Positions 17,679-26,234 of a stretch of DNA of 40,965 bases are shown here, piece by piece. Positions within the stretch are counted from its first letter, which is position 1, and every line of letters starts with the position of its first letter. Under the pieces are notes generated by a model. The model saw only the letters and a program-made list of their open reading frames with translations. It did not search any database and was not told the origin of the DNA. The position numbers and the translations under genes are program-made. The stretch comes from Lachnospiraceae bacterium (GTDB taxonomy: Bacteria > Bacillota > Clostridia > Lachnospirales > Lachnospiraceae). The stretch lies in assembly GCA_024691125.1 (NCBI GenBank), contig JAILNV010000033.1, positions 1-40,965 of the forward strand, given 5' to 3'.

Positions 17679-18914
17679 ATGAAAATACATAAGATAGAAT
17701 GGTTTGACGAATTTGAATGTATCGGAGGGGAATGTCCGCAGACATGCTGCAAGGGTTGGCTTATTCCGCTTGATGAAGAAGATCTGCTTAGGTACAGGAA
17801 AGAAAGAGGCAGGCTTACACTGAGCCTTTTTACCGCAACGGCAGGATTTACAAGGAATAGGATCAACCTGTGCTCGGGAAAATGCCGGTTCCATACGAGA
17901 GATGGTCTGTGCCGGCTTCAGCTTAAAAAGGGACATGACTTCATTCCCTGGGCATGCAGGAGCTTTCCGCGGTTCTATCGTAATTACGGGGAGTTCGAAG
18001 AGAGATACCTTGACCTTTCCTGCATAGCTGCAGCACGGATTTTTGTCCGGAATATGGGAAGTATGAGAATTATTTCGGAAGCTGCAACCGCCCCTGAGAC
18101 TAAACCCTGTACCACCAATGATGATATGGCGTATCTTAATACGTTGCTTAAAATGCGTGAAGATATTATAAGAACGGTATTAGCTGTGTATTCAGAAGAC
18201 GTTACAGAGAATAACAGTGTTCTGACGACAGTTTTTTCATATGTCTGTCATATTCAGGATCTATATGCCGGGGGCTGTGAGGAAATCCAAATACCTGCTT
18301 TTCATGACTATTGCAGCCAGTGGGATAAACCTGCATGCAAACCACAGACTGATACCTCTTCATCCGGTAAAAGCTCTGTTTTCCCGCTCAGGGTTAATAT
18401 GATGAGCTGCCTGACGGAAACGATCAAATATTATTTTGGTCAGAAAAAGACAGGCACCGCATTATATGGTTTGCTTTCGGATGCTCAGGATATCCTCGCG
18501 GATTACAGAAGAAAAGATGTGGATATTGCTGTTAAGATAAACGAAATCTTAGCCTCAGGTACACCGCTGTCCATGCTGCCGGGCGCATATCTGTCCTATT
18601 ATATGTATCAATACTTCCTGGATGCATATGAAACTTACAGCTTACGCAGGATAACCGCGCTTGGGATCATCCATACCAATATGATCCTCTTTCTTATACT
18701 TGTCCTGTCCGAGAAAAGGACAGCTAAATCAAACAAAACAGCGGCATCGGAAAAAGCCATGGAAGTGACAGGAGAGAGCATGACGGAGGGAAGGAAGACA
18801 GCAGATATTTCCATGGAAGATATCGCGTACATTATTGCACTGTATAACCGTAAGGCATATTTTAACGAAACCATACAGAACAACCTGTATAAAATATTTG
18901 AAGAAATGACATAA
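17679..18914 (+). CDS. FliB-like, Cys-rich putative lysine N-methylase family protein
   Basis: A 411-residue cytoplasmic protein. The N-terminal 125 residues carry the characteristic cysteine pattern ECPQTCCKGW, CSGKCRFH, GLCRLQ and WACRSFPR, as in the FliB flagellin lysine N-methylase family and related CxxCxxCC iron/zinc-binding proteins. The C-terminal part is helical and less conserved, with a Ser/Lys/Glu-rich insertion around 345-375. FliB methylates flagellin lysines, but no flagellar gene is near, so the substrate is unknown. The ATG has no good Shine-Dalgarno, and a REP-like half site lies between it and the nearest purine-rich tract. It follows the symporter by 75 nt and may be co-transcribed. 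Confidence 0.6.
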   Translation: MKIHKIEWFDEFECIGGECPQTCCKGWLIPLDEEDLLRYRKERGRLTLSLFTATAGFTRNRINLCSGKCRFHTRDGLCRLQLKKGHDFIPWACRSFPRFYRNYGEFEERYLDLSCIAAARIFVRNMGSMRIISEAATAPETKPCTTNDDMAYLNTLLKMREDIIRTVLAVYSEDVTENNSVLTTVFSYVCHIQDLYAGGCEEIQIPAFHDYCSQWDKPACKPQTDTSSSGKSSVFPLRVNMMSCLTETIKYYFGQKKTGTALYGLLSDAQDILADYRRKDVDIAVKINEILASGTPLSMLPGAYLSYYMYQYFLDAYETYSLRRITALGIIHTNMILFLILVLSEKRTAKSNKTAASEKAMEVTGESMTEGRKTADISMEDIAYIIALYNRKAYFNETIQNNLYKIFEEMT

Positions 18915-18930
18915 ACGTATATCAGGATGT

Positions 18931-18960
18931 TGTTAAGGAGATATCAGGTACGTTATACTA
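18931..18960 (+). promoter_or_regulatory. Promoter of the cation efflux gene
   Basis: TTGTTA (18931-18936) and TATACT (18955-18960) with an 18-nt spacer. The predicted start near 18967 makes the ATG at 18967 unlikely as a translation start and favours the TTG at 19003. Confidence 0.55.
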
Positions 18961-19002
18961 TGACTCATGGTCAAAATTATATTCTTCGTGGAGGACATTA
19001 CA

Positions 19003-20151
19003 TTGTTAATTAAAGCAAGGCAGACAGAAGATGCTGCCAATGATTCAAGGGAAAAAATCATAATAAGAACAAGCATCATAGGTATCGCGGCGAATGTGCT
19101 TCTTGCAGGATTCAAGGCTGTGATAGGTCTTATGAGCCATTCGATAGCAATAGTTATGGATGCTGTAAACAATATTTCCGACGCCGGAAGTTCACTTATA
19201 ACCATAATAGGTACGAAGCTCGCGGGACGCGAACCGGATAAAAAGCACCCATTCGGATACGGACGGATAGAGTATCTGAGCGCAATGGTCATATCTGTTA
19301 TCGTGCTGTATGCCGGATTAACATCATTTACCGAATCTGTTAAGAAGATAATCAGTCCCGATACTCCGGACTACTCACCTGTTTCACTGATCATTGTTGC
19401 AACCGGTGTAGCCGTCAAGATCATCCTTGGACGTTACGTTAAGAGTACGGGAGAGAAGGTTAATTCCTCCTCGCTTATCAATTCCGGAGAGGATGCGGTG
19501 CTTGATTCGATAATCTCGGCATCCACCCTGATCGCCGCAATTCTTTTCCTGATGTCAGGTCTGTCAATTGAAGCATGGCTGGGTGCAATAATATCACTTG
19601 TCATCATAAAATCCGGCTTTGATATGCTGAGGGATACGGTTTCTCAGATCCTCGGAGAGCGCAACGATCCCGAGATAGCCAAAAGTATTAAAGAAACGGT
19701 CATCGCTTTTCCGGATGTCCAGGGAGCGTATGACCTCGTACTTAACAATTACGGTCCCGATTCCTGGAATGGTTCTATCCATATTGAGGTCCCGGATACA
19801 TATTCGGCAGATATGCTCGATCAGCTCATCAGAAGCATACAGGAAACGGTATATCAGAAGCATCAGGTCATACTGACTGCGATAGGTGTATATTCCGTCA
19901 ACACAAAGGATAATGACATTATAGAGGCAAAGAAGCGGGTACATGATATAGTTTTTTCACACGAGCATATACTTCAGATGCATGGATTCTACATGGATAA
20001 GGACAGGAAAACGATGCGTCTCGACATTGTTATAAGCTTCGATGCCAGGGACCGGAGGAAGGTATTTGAAGATGTTGTGGCAGATGTTCAGAAGGAATTC
20101 CCCGATTATCAGTTAAGCATATCGATGGACACCGACTTTTCGGAAGGATGA
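19003..20151 (+). CDS. Cation diffusion facilitator family transporter
   Basis: Membrane exporter of divalent metals (zinc, manganese, iron or cobalt) by proton exchange. About six membrane helices span residues 20-200, followed by a cytoplasmic metallochaperone-like domain. Family motifs include SIAIVMDAVNNISDAGSS with its metal-site aspartates, the KKHPFGYGRIEYLSA loop and NSGEDAVLDS in helix five. The C-terminal 180 residues are longer than in minimal CDF proteins and include two ferredoxin-like stretches. I choose TTG at 19003 because GGAGG lies 8 nt before it; the ATG at 18967 coincides with the predicted transcript start. From this start it has 382 residues. The MscS-type gene follows after 22 nt, so the two probably form an operon. 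Confidence 0.85.
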   Translation: MLIKARQTEDAANDSREKIIIRTSIIGIAANVLLAGFKAVIGLMSHSIAIVMDAVNNISDAGSSLITIIGTKLAGREPDKKHPFGYGRIEYLSAMVISVIVLYAGLTSFTESVKKIISPDTPDYSPVSLIIVATGVAVKIILGRYVKSTGEKVNSSSLINSGEDAVLDSIISASTLIAAILFLMSGLSIEAWLGAIISLVIIKSGFDMLRDTVSQILGERNDPEIAKSIKETVIAFPDVQGAYDLVLNNYGPDSWNGSIHIEVPDTYSADMLDQLIRSIQETVYQKHQVILTAIGVYSVNTKDNDIIEAKKRVHDIVFSHEHILQMHGFYMDKDRKTMRLDIVISFDARDRRKVFEDVVADVQKEFPDYQLSISMDTDFSEG

Positions 20152-20173
20152 TTTTTTGCGTGAGGTAATCCTA

Positions 20174-23100
20174 ATGAAGGATGATAATGGATCAAATAAA
20201 AACCGGAGTATATATCACAGGCGGGCTATGCTCATGCTTACCATCATAGGCGTGGGTATAGTTCTGTTCTTTATAATACTTCAATACATACTCAGAATAG
20301 AAGCAATTCGGGAACAGGATGAGAATAACGACCGTTTTTTTGCGTCGACAATAAACAATCTTATCAGCAACAATGATGAAGTGAATGCTCTTGCCGACTA
20401 TTATGACAAGAACAATATCATTATGCTTAACGATCTTGTTAAGGCGTACTCCAATGATAATTACAGGAAATTAGAGGCTATGCCGTCTGTTGCCAGAAGT
20501 GAGCTTCTGGCTAATTCCACAGCCACCATGGAAGACTGCGAGGTATTATTGGTCGTTAACAGGCAGGGAGATATAATCGTATCCTCATACCCTGATGAAA
20601 ACGGAGAAAATATACTGACAGATGATGTGATCGCCATATCGGAAAAAGAGTTCCTGGATCTGTGTGACGGCAGAGATTCCCGTATTCCCATAAGTAATCC
20701 GTATTTCAACGAAGGGGATGTTACCGGAGATTTCCTTTATATGTATTGTAAGATGATACCCGGATCATATGGTCCCGACGGAAATAAATACATTATGCTG
20801 GGCTTTTCTTCCGATATAATAGACAAGGCGGCATACAGAATGTTTGATCTGTCTGCATGGCTTAACGTAACGACTATCGGGAACAACGGGTTTGCGCTGG
20901 TCGTTGATTCTGAGGAGAACAGATTGCAATATGGGAAAATAAATGATATTGACGTCACGGATGCTACTCCCGAATCACTGGGAATTGATGACGAAATATT
21001 GAAAAATGGATTTAAAGGAAAGAAAAAAATAAACGGTATCGACTGTTATGTTTCCTCCAAAGCATTTTCAACCGAACTTTACGGAAAGGATGATTATATC
21101 ATAGCCTGTATTCCGATCTCAGACCTCTATGTAGGGAACTTTCCCGTTATCTTATGGAACCTCAGTCTTCTATTTATCTTCCTTGTGCTTCTTACCGCAT
21201 ATGCATCCTTCGTGCGTTCCGAGATGCTGCGTTCCAATGAGGATCAGCTGAGGATTCGCCTGTTTAAATACAAAGGTACGCCTGTCTACTTCAGCAGGAC
21301 ACTCGGTAAGAAGATCATACCGATAGTAATAGTGTCTGCGCTGCTTGTATTCTTATCCGCCATGTATATCCAGTCGCTCATGAAGCTGTCAGGTGCCTTC
21401 TCCGAATCAGTTTCGATAGAAGAGGAGATCTCGGCGGACATAGTGGAGAGCATAAACCTTAAGAACGATTTCCTGGATTACTATGATATGCAGAGCGTCA
21501 GCAGAGCCAAGCTGATAGCATTTATAGTAGCTCTGCAGGGTGATGAGTATTTCGATTTCTCCAAGGAAAGCGCGAGTGTAATGGCACTCGGTAATTCGGA
21601 TGGTTCGGGAAACAGGGATGTTATCAGGGATGACTACAACAATGCTGTAAATGTCATCAATAATTCCAAAGCGCTTGATAAGCTTAAGGAAGCCAATGAG
21701 GTAGAGAACATATATCTTATTTCAGATGCCGGATATACCATAGCGACTTCATCTGATTATTGGAGCTTCTCACTGAGCAGCAAAGAAGATGCTCAGTCAT
21801 ATGAGTTCTGGGACATTATTAACGGAAGACGGGATACCATAGTCCAGCGCCCAATGATAAGTGATGAAGGGCGTATGTCGCAGTTTATCGGCTGTACACT
21901 AAATTATTACACACGTCTTGATGATAACGGGAACACTGAATATGTTAAATATACGGACTATTTACAACAGCTTAACGAGAATTATACCGGTAATGAGATA
22001 ACAAGACACAGAGGACTTCTGCAGATAGAACTGGATCCCAATGAAGAAGCCAATATGGTTGAAAGTGCTACTCCCGTATATATCCTGTCCAATACGAAAA
22101 TATCCGATGACGGATTTCTTATAGGCTTTGAACCCGATACAGATATAGCCTTATATCCGGGGTCTGATTTGAATTTAGATTCGGATAAAGAAACCTATAG
22201 GGTATTCTATTCTGGAATAGAATCGATGGTCGGAAAGAGCGCAGATGACCTGGGCATTTCCGACAATGCTTTCACAGGTTATTATAATGGCTTCCAGAAT
22301 GTAAACGGAAGAAGATATCTTCAGAGCTTCAGACAGGTGGACAGATATTTTATAGCTACTGCCATTCCGACCGACAAGCTATATTACAGCAGCTTTATGA
22401 CCGCTGTATTCTGTGCTGTGTTTGGTCTGGTCCTCATGCTTATTCTGTCACTGTTTACGCTGCTGGTACATGATATGGATGCTGAAGAGCTGTATAGGGA
22501 GGAACATGATCCCCTTGCGGTATTCGGACATTGGGATACATCAAAAGAATGGCAGAAGAGCACGAATACACAGAAGTTTGAACTGCTCATAAAGAAGGCT
22601 CTGTTATTCGGGGGAGCTGTATTCCTTGCGGCTATTGCCTATGAAGCATACCGGTTTGGTTCCAATTCGGCCATCCTGTATATCCTTAACGGAGGCTGGG
22701 ATACGGGAATAAACATTTTCTCTCTGTCGGCCGTATTTCTGACGGTGATCATATCCGGGCTGGTCATTAAGGCCTTCGAGCATATCATATATCTGATAGC
22801 CGAAGCCTTCGGTAGCAGGGTAGAGACAATGATGCACCTGTTTGCTTCTCTCATAAAGGCTGCTGCGATCGTTTTTGTTTTATTTTACTGTCTGTATCTT
22901 CTGGGTATACAGGCGACCAGACTTCTTGCATCCGCCGGTATCCTGTCGATCGTTGTAGGTCTTGGTGCCCAGAGCCTTGTGAGCGATCTTCTTGCAGGTA
23001 TTTTTATTGTAATGGAGGGTTCGCTTCATGTAGGTGATTATATTCTGGTGGATGGCATCAGGGGTAAGGTAATTGAAATAGGCCTGCGTACCACGAGATA

Positions 23101-23512
23101 CGAGGATGACAATCAGAATATCCGTATCATCTGTAACAATGCTCTTAAGGAATTCGCCAATATGTCCATGAAGTATTCTATCGTCTTCTATAATATCCCG
23201 GTTCCGTATAAGGAAGATTATCCCCGGATCAGAAGCATTCTTAACAAAGAATTCCTCCAGCTGTATGAGGATAACAGGTTTCTTAAGGGCATACCCGTAT
23301 GCCAGGGTATTCAGAACTTCGCGGACAGTTCGGTAGATCTGAGGATTAAGTTCATGTGTGATGAAGCGGAAAGATATGATGTCCAGTGGTTCATGTATGA
23401 CAACATAATGCGAATATTCATGGCTAACAATATAACCGTACCGTTCAATCAGATGGATGTACACTATGAAGTGATCAGGGCGGTAAATGAGGAGGAAGCA
23501 ATTAGAAACTAA
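20174..23512 (+). CDS. MscS-type mechanosensitive channel with two extracytoplasmic sensor-like domains
   Basis: A membrane protein of 1112 residues. A first membrane helix (about 20-40) is followed by a roughly 290-residue external region, a second helix (YVGNFPVILWNLSLLFIFLV), a cytoplasmic segment, another helix and a second large external region of about 350 residues ending near RYFIATAIPTDKLY. Both external regions resemble Cache-type ligand-binding folds. Several helices lead to the MscS core: pore helix from residue 919 (ASAGILSIVVGLGAQSLVSD), then the beta domain FIVMEGSLHVGDYILVDG and a C-terminal vestibule. Typical MscS has about 290 residues, so this is an unusually large, apparently ligand-sensing version. 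GAGG lies 8 nt before ATG 20174; an in-frame TTG at 20156 is an alternative start. Confidence 0.9.
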   Translation: MKDDNGSNKNRSIYHRRAMLMLTIIGVGIVLFFIILQYILRIEAIREQDENNDRFFASTINNLISNNDEVNALADYYDKNNIIMLNDLVKAYSNDNYRKLEAMPSVARSELLANSTATMEDCEVLLVVNRQGDIIVSSYPDENGENILTDDVIAISEKEFLDLCDGRDSRIPISNPYFNEGDVTGDFLYMYCKMIPGSYGPDGNKYIMLGFSSDIIDKAAYRMFDLSAWLNVTTIGNNGFALVVDSEENRLQYGKINDIDVTDATPESLGIDDEILKNGFKGKKKINGIDCYVSSKAFSTELYGKDDYIIACIPISDLYVGNFPVILWNLSLLFIFLVLLTAYASFVRSEMLRSNEDQLRIRLFKYKGTPVYFSRTLGKKIIPIVIVSALLVFLSAMYIQSLMKLSGAFSESVSIEEEISADIVESINLKNDFLDYYDMQSVSRAKLIAFIVALQGDEYFDFSKESASVMALGNSDGSGNRDVIRDDYNNAVNVINNSKALDKLKEANEVENIYLISDAGYTIATSSDYWSFSLSSKEDAQSYEFWDIINGRRDTIVQRPMISDEGRMSQFIGCTLNYYTRLDDNGNTEYVKYTDYLQQLNENYTGNEITRHRGLLQIELDPNEEANMVESATPVYILSNTKISDDGFLIGFEPDTDIALYPGSDLNLDSDKETYRVFYSGIESMVGKSADDLGISDNAFTGYYNGFQNVNGRRYLQSFRQVDRYFIATAIPTDKLYYSSFMTAVFCAVFGLVLMLILSLFTLLVHDMDAEELYREEHDPLAVFGHWDTSKEWQKSTNTQKFELLIKKALLFGGAVFLAAIAYEAYRFGSNSAILYILNGGWDTGINIFSLSAVFLTVIISGLVIKAFEHIIYLIAEAFGSRVETMMHLFASLIKAAAIVFVLFYCLYLLGIQATRLLASAGILSIVVGLGAQSLVSDLLAGIFIVMEGSLHVGDYILVDGIRGKVIEIGLRTTRYEDDNQNIRIICNNALKEFANMSMKYSIVFYNIPVPYKEDYPRIRSILNKEFLQLYEDNRFLKGIPVCQGIQNFADSSVDLRIKFMCDEAERYDVQWFMYDNIMRIFMANNITVPFNQMDVHYEVIRAVNEEEAIRN

Positions 23513-23566
23513 TCATATATATAATATTAGTTCAAAAGTAAGATACCTTTTTTTATAATATGTGTG

Positions 23567-23579
23567 CTGTTCTGAATAG
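23567..23579. repeat. Single end of the TAACTATTCAGAACAG repeat family
   Basis: CTGTTCTGAATAG matches the right-hand terminal repeat of the MITE-like elements at 26038-26142 and 29836-30086. No left end is visible nearby, so it looks like a remnant. A short hairpin (CATA..AGAT / ATCT..TATG) follows. Confidence 0.5.
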
Positions 23580-23677
23580 CCATATAGATTGACATCTGTA
23601 TGGTCAGATATAAACATCAAAAAACATGCGTTTATAGATGAGTTACACATCAGAAAGAGAAATATGGGAAATGGAAT

Positions 23678-24403
23678 ATGACAACAGGAAAACTGACAGG
23701 AGTGGGTGTGGGTCCCGGTGATCCGGAGCATATCACACTAAAGGCGCTTAAGGCTATAAGAATGGCGGATGTTCTTATGCTCCCCGCAAAGAGCAGGGAA
23801 GAATGCCGTGCTTATATGATAGCCAAAGAAGCGTGTGGGATTTTCAACCGGGAATACAATGCGAACATAAATATAGAAGATAAGGAATGCATGTTTGAAC
23901 CATTTCCGATGAGTATGGATAAACAGGCATTGCATGACTTTCATACTAATGCTGCTGATAAGATTAGTTTATTGGTGGAAAGGGGGAAGCATGTTGTATT
24001 TCTTGCAATAGGTGATCCCTGCATATATTCCACATTCCATTATATTGCTTCCATTATAAAAGATAAGGGTTATCTAACCGAATGGATCAACGGGATATCT
24101 TCATTCTGCGCTTCTGCCGCAAGATTGGGAATAAGTCTTGCGCAGAATAACGAGCCCATACATATAATACCCGGGAAATATGATCTTAACGATCTTAAAG
24201 CACTTAAGGGAACGAAGGTGATAATGAAGCCTTCCCGTACCGATCCGGACTTCAGGGCTTATATAGAAGAAACCGGATCACAGGACGGCTGCAGTGTATA
24301 CTGGGTCTCCGAATGTGGTCTTCCCGGTGAACGGATAGCATATGAGGCTTCCGGGATACCTGAGGACATGGGATATATGTCAGTAGTGATCATTCGGGAT
24401 TGA
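23678..24403 (+). CDS. cobI: Precorrin-2/cobalt-factor II C20-methyltransferase
   Basis: SAM-dependent methylation of C20 in the corrin ring during cobalamin synthesis; cytoplasmic. At 241 residues it is typical for CobI/CbiL. It has the tetrapyrrole methylase fold signatures GVGVGPGDPEHITLKA at the N-terminus, FLAIGDPCIYSTF, the ISSFCASAARLG segment and a C-terminal VSECGLPGERI. Whether it uses precorrin-2 or the cobalt complex cannot be told from sequence; anaerobes use the CbiL type. No other cobalamin gene is adjacent, which is unusual because these genes usually cluster. The Shine-Dalgarno is weak (GGAA close to the ATG). A clear terminator follows at 24567. Confidence 0.88.
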   Translation: MTTGKLTGVGVGPGDPEHITLKALKAIRMADVLMLPAKSREECRAYMIAKEACGIFNREYNANINIEDKECMFEPFPMSMDKQALHDFHTNAADKISLLVERGKHVVFLAIGDPCIYSTFHYIASIIKDKGYLTEWINGISSFCASAARLGISLAQNNEPIHIIPGKYDLNDLKALKGTKVIMKPSRTDPDFRAYIEETGSQDGCSVYWVSECGLPGERIAYEASGIPEDMGYMSVVIIRD

Positions 24404-24412
24404 ATAGAATAG

Positions 24413-24524
24413 CGAATTTCATCAGAAATTCGGCATTCGTACTGGACCAGGCTCTGCTGAAAGCAGAGACGTGTCATGCGGAACGCATGATTTCTGAATG
24501 CATTTCATTGCTTGCATTCAGAAA
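24413..24524. repeat. Cluster of five consecutive hairpins after cobI
   Basis: Perfect stems follow one another: CGAATTTC / GAAATTCG (24413-24432), CTGG / CCAG (24442-24450), CTCTGC / GCAGAG (24452-24468), TCATGCG / CGCATGA with a GAA loop (24474-24490), and TTTCTGAATGCA / TGCATTCAGAAA (24491-24524). It is not coding on either strand as far as I can see. It is either another dispersed palindromic element or an RNA at the 3' end of cobI. Confidence 0.65.
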
Positions 24525-24566
24525 GTCATAGTTAACAAAATATAATAGTCAGTTATCGGTAATCAG

Positions 24567-24605
24567 GGACGTTATAGGCTTGACCTATAACGTCCAATAT
24601 TTTTC
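24567..24605 (+). terminator. Intrinsic terminator after cobI
   Basis: GGACGTTATAGG (24567-24578), loop CTTGA, exact complement CCTATAACGTCC (24584-24595), then AATATTTTTCC. This closes the cobI transcript before the metY promoter. Confidence 0.85.
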
Positions 24606-24611
24606 CTGTAT

Positions 24612-24640
24612 TAGACAGCCGGTTCCTTCCGTCGTATAGT
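24612..24640 (+). promoter_or_regulatory. Promoter of metY
   Basis: TAGACA (24612-24617) and TATAGT (24635-24640) with a 17-nt spacer. The predicted start is near 24647. A CAATAT half site of the candidate LysR operator type lies about 50 nt upstream of it (24595-24600). Confidence 0.6.
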
Positions 24641-24708
24641 GTAGACATCAAGAACAGCAAACACAAAACAGTTTACAGACTGTTCTTAGTGAAAATAAAA
24701 ACACTATA
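24635..24708 (+). promoter_or_regulatory. Nested inverted repeats in the metY leader
   Basis: TATAGTGT (24635-24642) is complementary to ACACTATA (24701-24708), and inside it AAGAACAG (24650-24657) is complementary to CTGTTCTT (24680-24687). The inner pair would form a hairpin at the very 5' end of the transcript. AGAACAG / CTGTTCT also recalls the tips of the MITE-like repeats. I see no S-box or T-box signature. Confidence 0.45.
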
Positions 24709-24756
24709 AACCATTTCATCCGGACAGAGGATGGATACAAAAAGGAGGAAGGAAAG

Positions 24757-26040
24757 ATGAGTGATTACAGATTTGAGACATTACAGTTACATGTAGGACA
24801 GGAGGAAGCCGATCCGGTTACAGATTCAAGGGCGGTTCCCATTTATCAGACAACATCTTATGTATTCCACAACAGTAAACATGCAGCAGACCGCTTCGGA
24901 CTGGCAGATGCGGGTAACGTATACGGAAGGATCACGAATTCAACACAGGAGGTACTTGAGAAGAGACTGGCAGCGCTTGAAGGAGGATCAGCGGCACTTG
25001 CAGTAGCATCCGGAGCGGCTGCGATCTCATATACGATCCAGGCCCTGGCTGCCAACGGTGGACATATAGTGGCACAGCACAGTATTTACGGCGGAAGCTA
25101 CAATCTGCTGGCACACACACTTCCTCAGTACGGAATAGAGACTACCTTCGTAAACATACATGATCTTGCAGAGGTTGAGGGAGCCATTAAGGAAAACACC
25201 AGAGGAATATTCATAGAGACTCTCGGTAATCCGAACAGCGATATCCCGGATATTGATGCAATCTCCGAGATAGCTCATAAGCACGGTATACCTCTTGTAA
25301 TAGACAATACCTTCGGTACACCGTATCTCATTAAGCCCATTGAACACGGAGCTGACATAGTGGTTCATTCCGCAACCAAGTTCATCGGAGGACACGGAAC
25401 CACTCTTGGCGGAGTGATCGTTGATTCGGGTAAGTTCAACTGGAAGGAAGGTGGAAAGTTCCCGCAGCTTAGCGAGCCTAACCCGAGTTACCACGGACTG
25501 GCCTTCTATGATGCACTCGGCCCGGTTACCTTCGTTACATATATAAGAGTCATTCTCTTAAGAGATACAGGAGCAGCGATCTCACCGTTTAATGCATTCC
25601 TTCTTCTGCAGGGAGTAGAGACACTTTCACTCCGTCTCGAAAGACATATTGAAAACACTCTTAAGGTTATTGATTATCTTAAGAGCAATCCGAAGGTTGT
25701 TAAAGTTAACCATCCTTCACTTGCAGACCATCCGCAGCATGCACTTTATGAGAAATTCTTCAAGAACGGCGGAGGTTCGATCTTTACCTTCGATATAAAG
25801 GGCGGGAGAGAAGAAGCATGGAAGTTCATAGACAATCTTAAGATATTCTCACTGCTTGCTAACGTGGCTGACGTTAAGAGCCTTGTAATACATCCGGCTT
25901 CGACCACACATTCACAGCTGTCTGCTGAAGAGCTTGCGGAGTCCGGAATATCCGAGAGCACGATACGTCTGTCGATAGGTACCGAGCATATCGATGATAT
26001 AATCGCAGATCTTGAGAACGGATTTAATGCAATATGGTAA
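24757..26040 (+). CDS. metY: O-acetylhomoserine sulfhydrylase / aminocarboxypropyltransferase
   Basis: A PLP enzyme of the Cys/Met metabolism family that makes homocysteine directly from O-acetylhomoserine and sulfide; cytoplasmic. At 427 residues it has the length of MetY, longer than cystathionine synthases (about 380-400). PLP-binding Lys208 lies in [12 protein letters not shown]. Other family features are ETLQLHVGQ at the N-terminus, [20 protein letters not shown] and [12 protein letters not shown] near the C-terminus (here [13 protein letters not shown]). AAGGAGGAAGG lies just before the ATG. It is followed by a LysR regulator and cysK, a coherent sulfide-assimilation block. The stop codon is part of the terminal repeat of a MITE-like element. 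Confidence 0.94.
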   Translation: MSDYRFETLQLHVGQEEADPVTDSRAVPIYQTTSYVFHNSKHAADRFGLADAGNVYGRITNSTQEVLEKRLAALEGGSAALAVASGAAAISYTIQALAANGGHIVAQHSIYGGSYNLLAHTLPQYGIETTFVNIHDLAEVEGAIKENTRGIFIETLGNPNSDIPDIDAISEIAHKHGIPLVIDNTFGTPYLIKPIEHGADIVVHSATKFIGGHGTTLGGVIVDSGKFNWKEGGKFPQLSEPNPSYHGLAFYDALGPVTFVTYIRVILLRDTGAAISPFNAFLLLQGVETLSLRLERHIENTLKVIDYLKSNPKVVKVNHPSLADHPQHALYEKFFKNGGGSIFTFDIKGGREEAWKFIDNLKIFSLLANVADVKSLVIHPASTTHSQLSAEELAESGISESTIRLSIGTEHIDDIIADLENGFNAIW

Positions 26041-26142
26041 CTATTCAGAACAGCACATAAATTTTAAAATATGATGTGTCATGCTTGCATGTAAACAGCA
26101 TATTTTATAAATTTATGTATTTGAGCCTGTTCTGAACAGTTA
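26038..26142. mobile_element. MITE-like hairpin element, 105 bp
   Basis: Ends TAACTATTCAGAACAG (26038-26053) and CTGTTCTGAACAGTTA (26127-26142) are inverted repeats with one mismatch in 16. Internal arms CATAAATTT..AAAATATG and CATATTTTATAAATTTATG also pair, so the element folds into one long hairpin. The first three bases are the metY stop codon. The same ends bound the element at 29836-30086. It has no coding capacity. Confidence 0.75.
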
Positions 26143-26166
26143 CGCAATATGATGATTAATGAGCTG

Positions 26167-26195
26167 TTGACCTATCGGATTAGTAGGTGTATATT
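26167..26195 (+). promoter_or_regulatory. Promoter of the LysR-family gene
   Basis: TTGACC (26167-26172) and TATATT (26190-26195) with a 17-nt spacer. CCTA and TAGG flank the spacer symmetrically (26171-26187), a possible operator. TATATTG over the -10 matches half of the palindrome in front of cysK and could mediate autoregulation. Confidence 0.65.
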
Positions 26196-26234
26196 GTTTG
26201 AGAAACCTGCAGCACAAGGATCAGAGGAGACAGC

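Noticed and set aside
24404-24756. S-box (SAM) or T-box riboswitch upstream of metY
   Set aside because: Neither the S-box core sequence nor a T-box TGGNACCGCG-like antiterminator element is visible.
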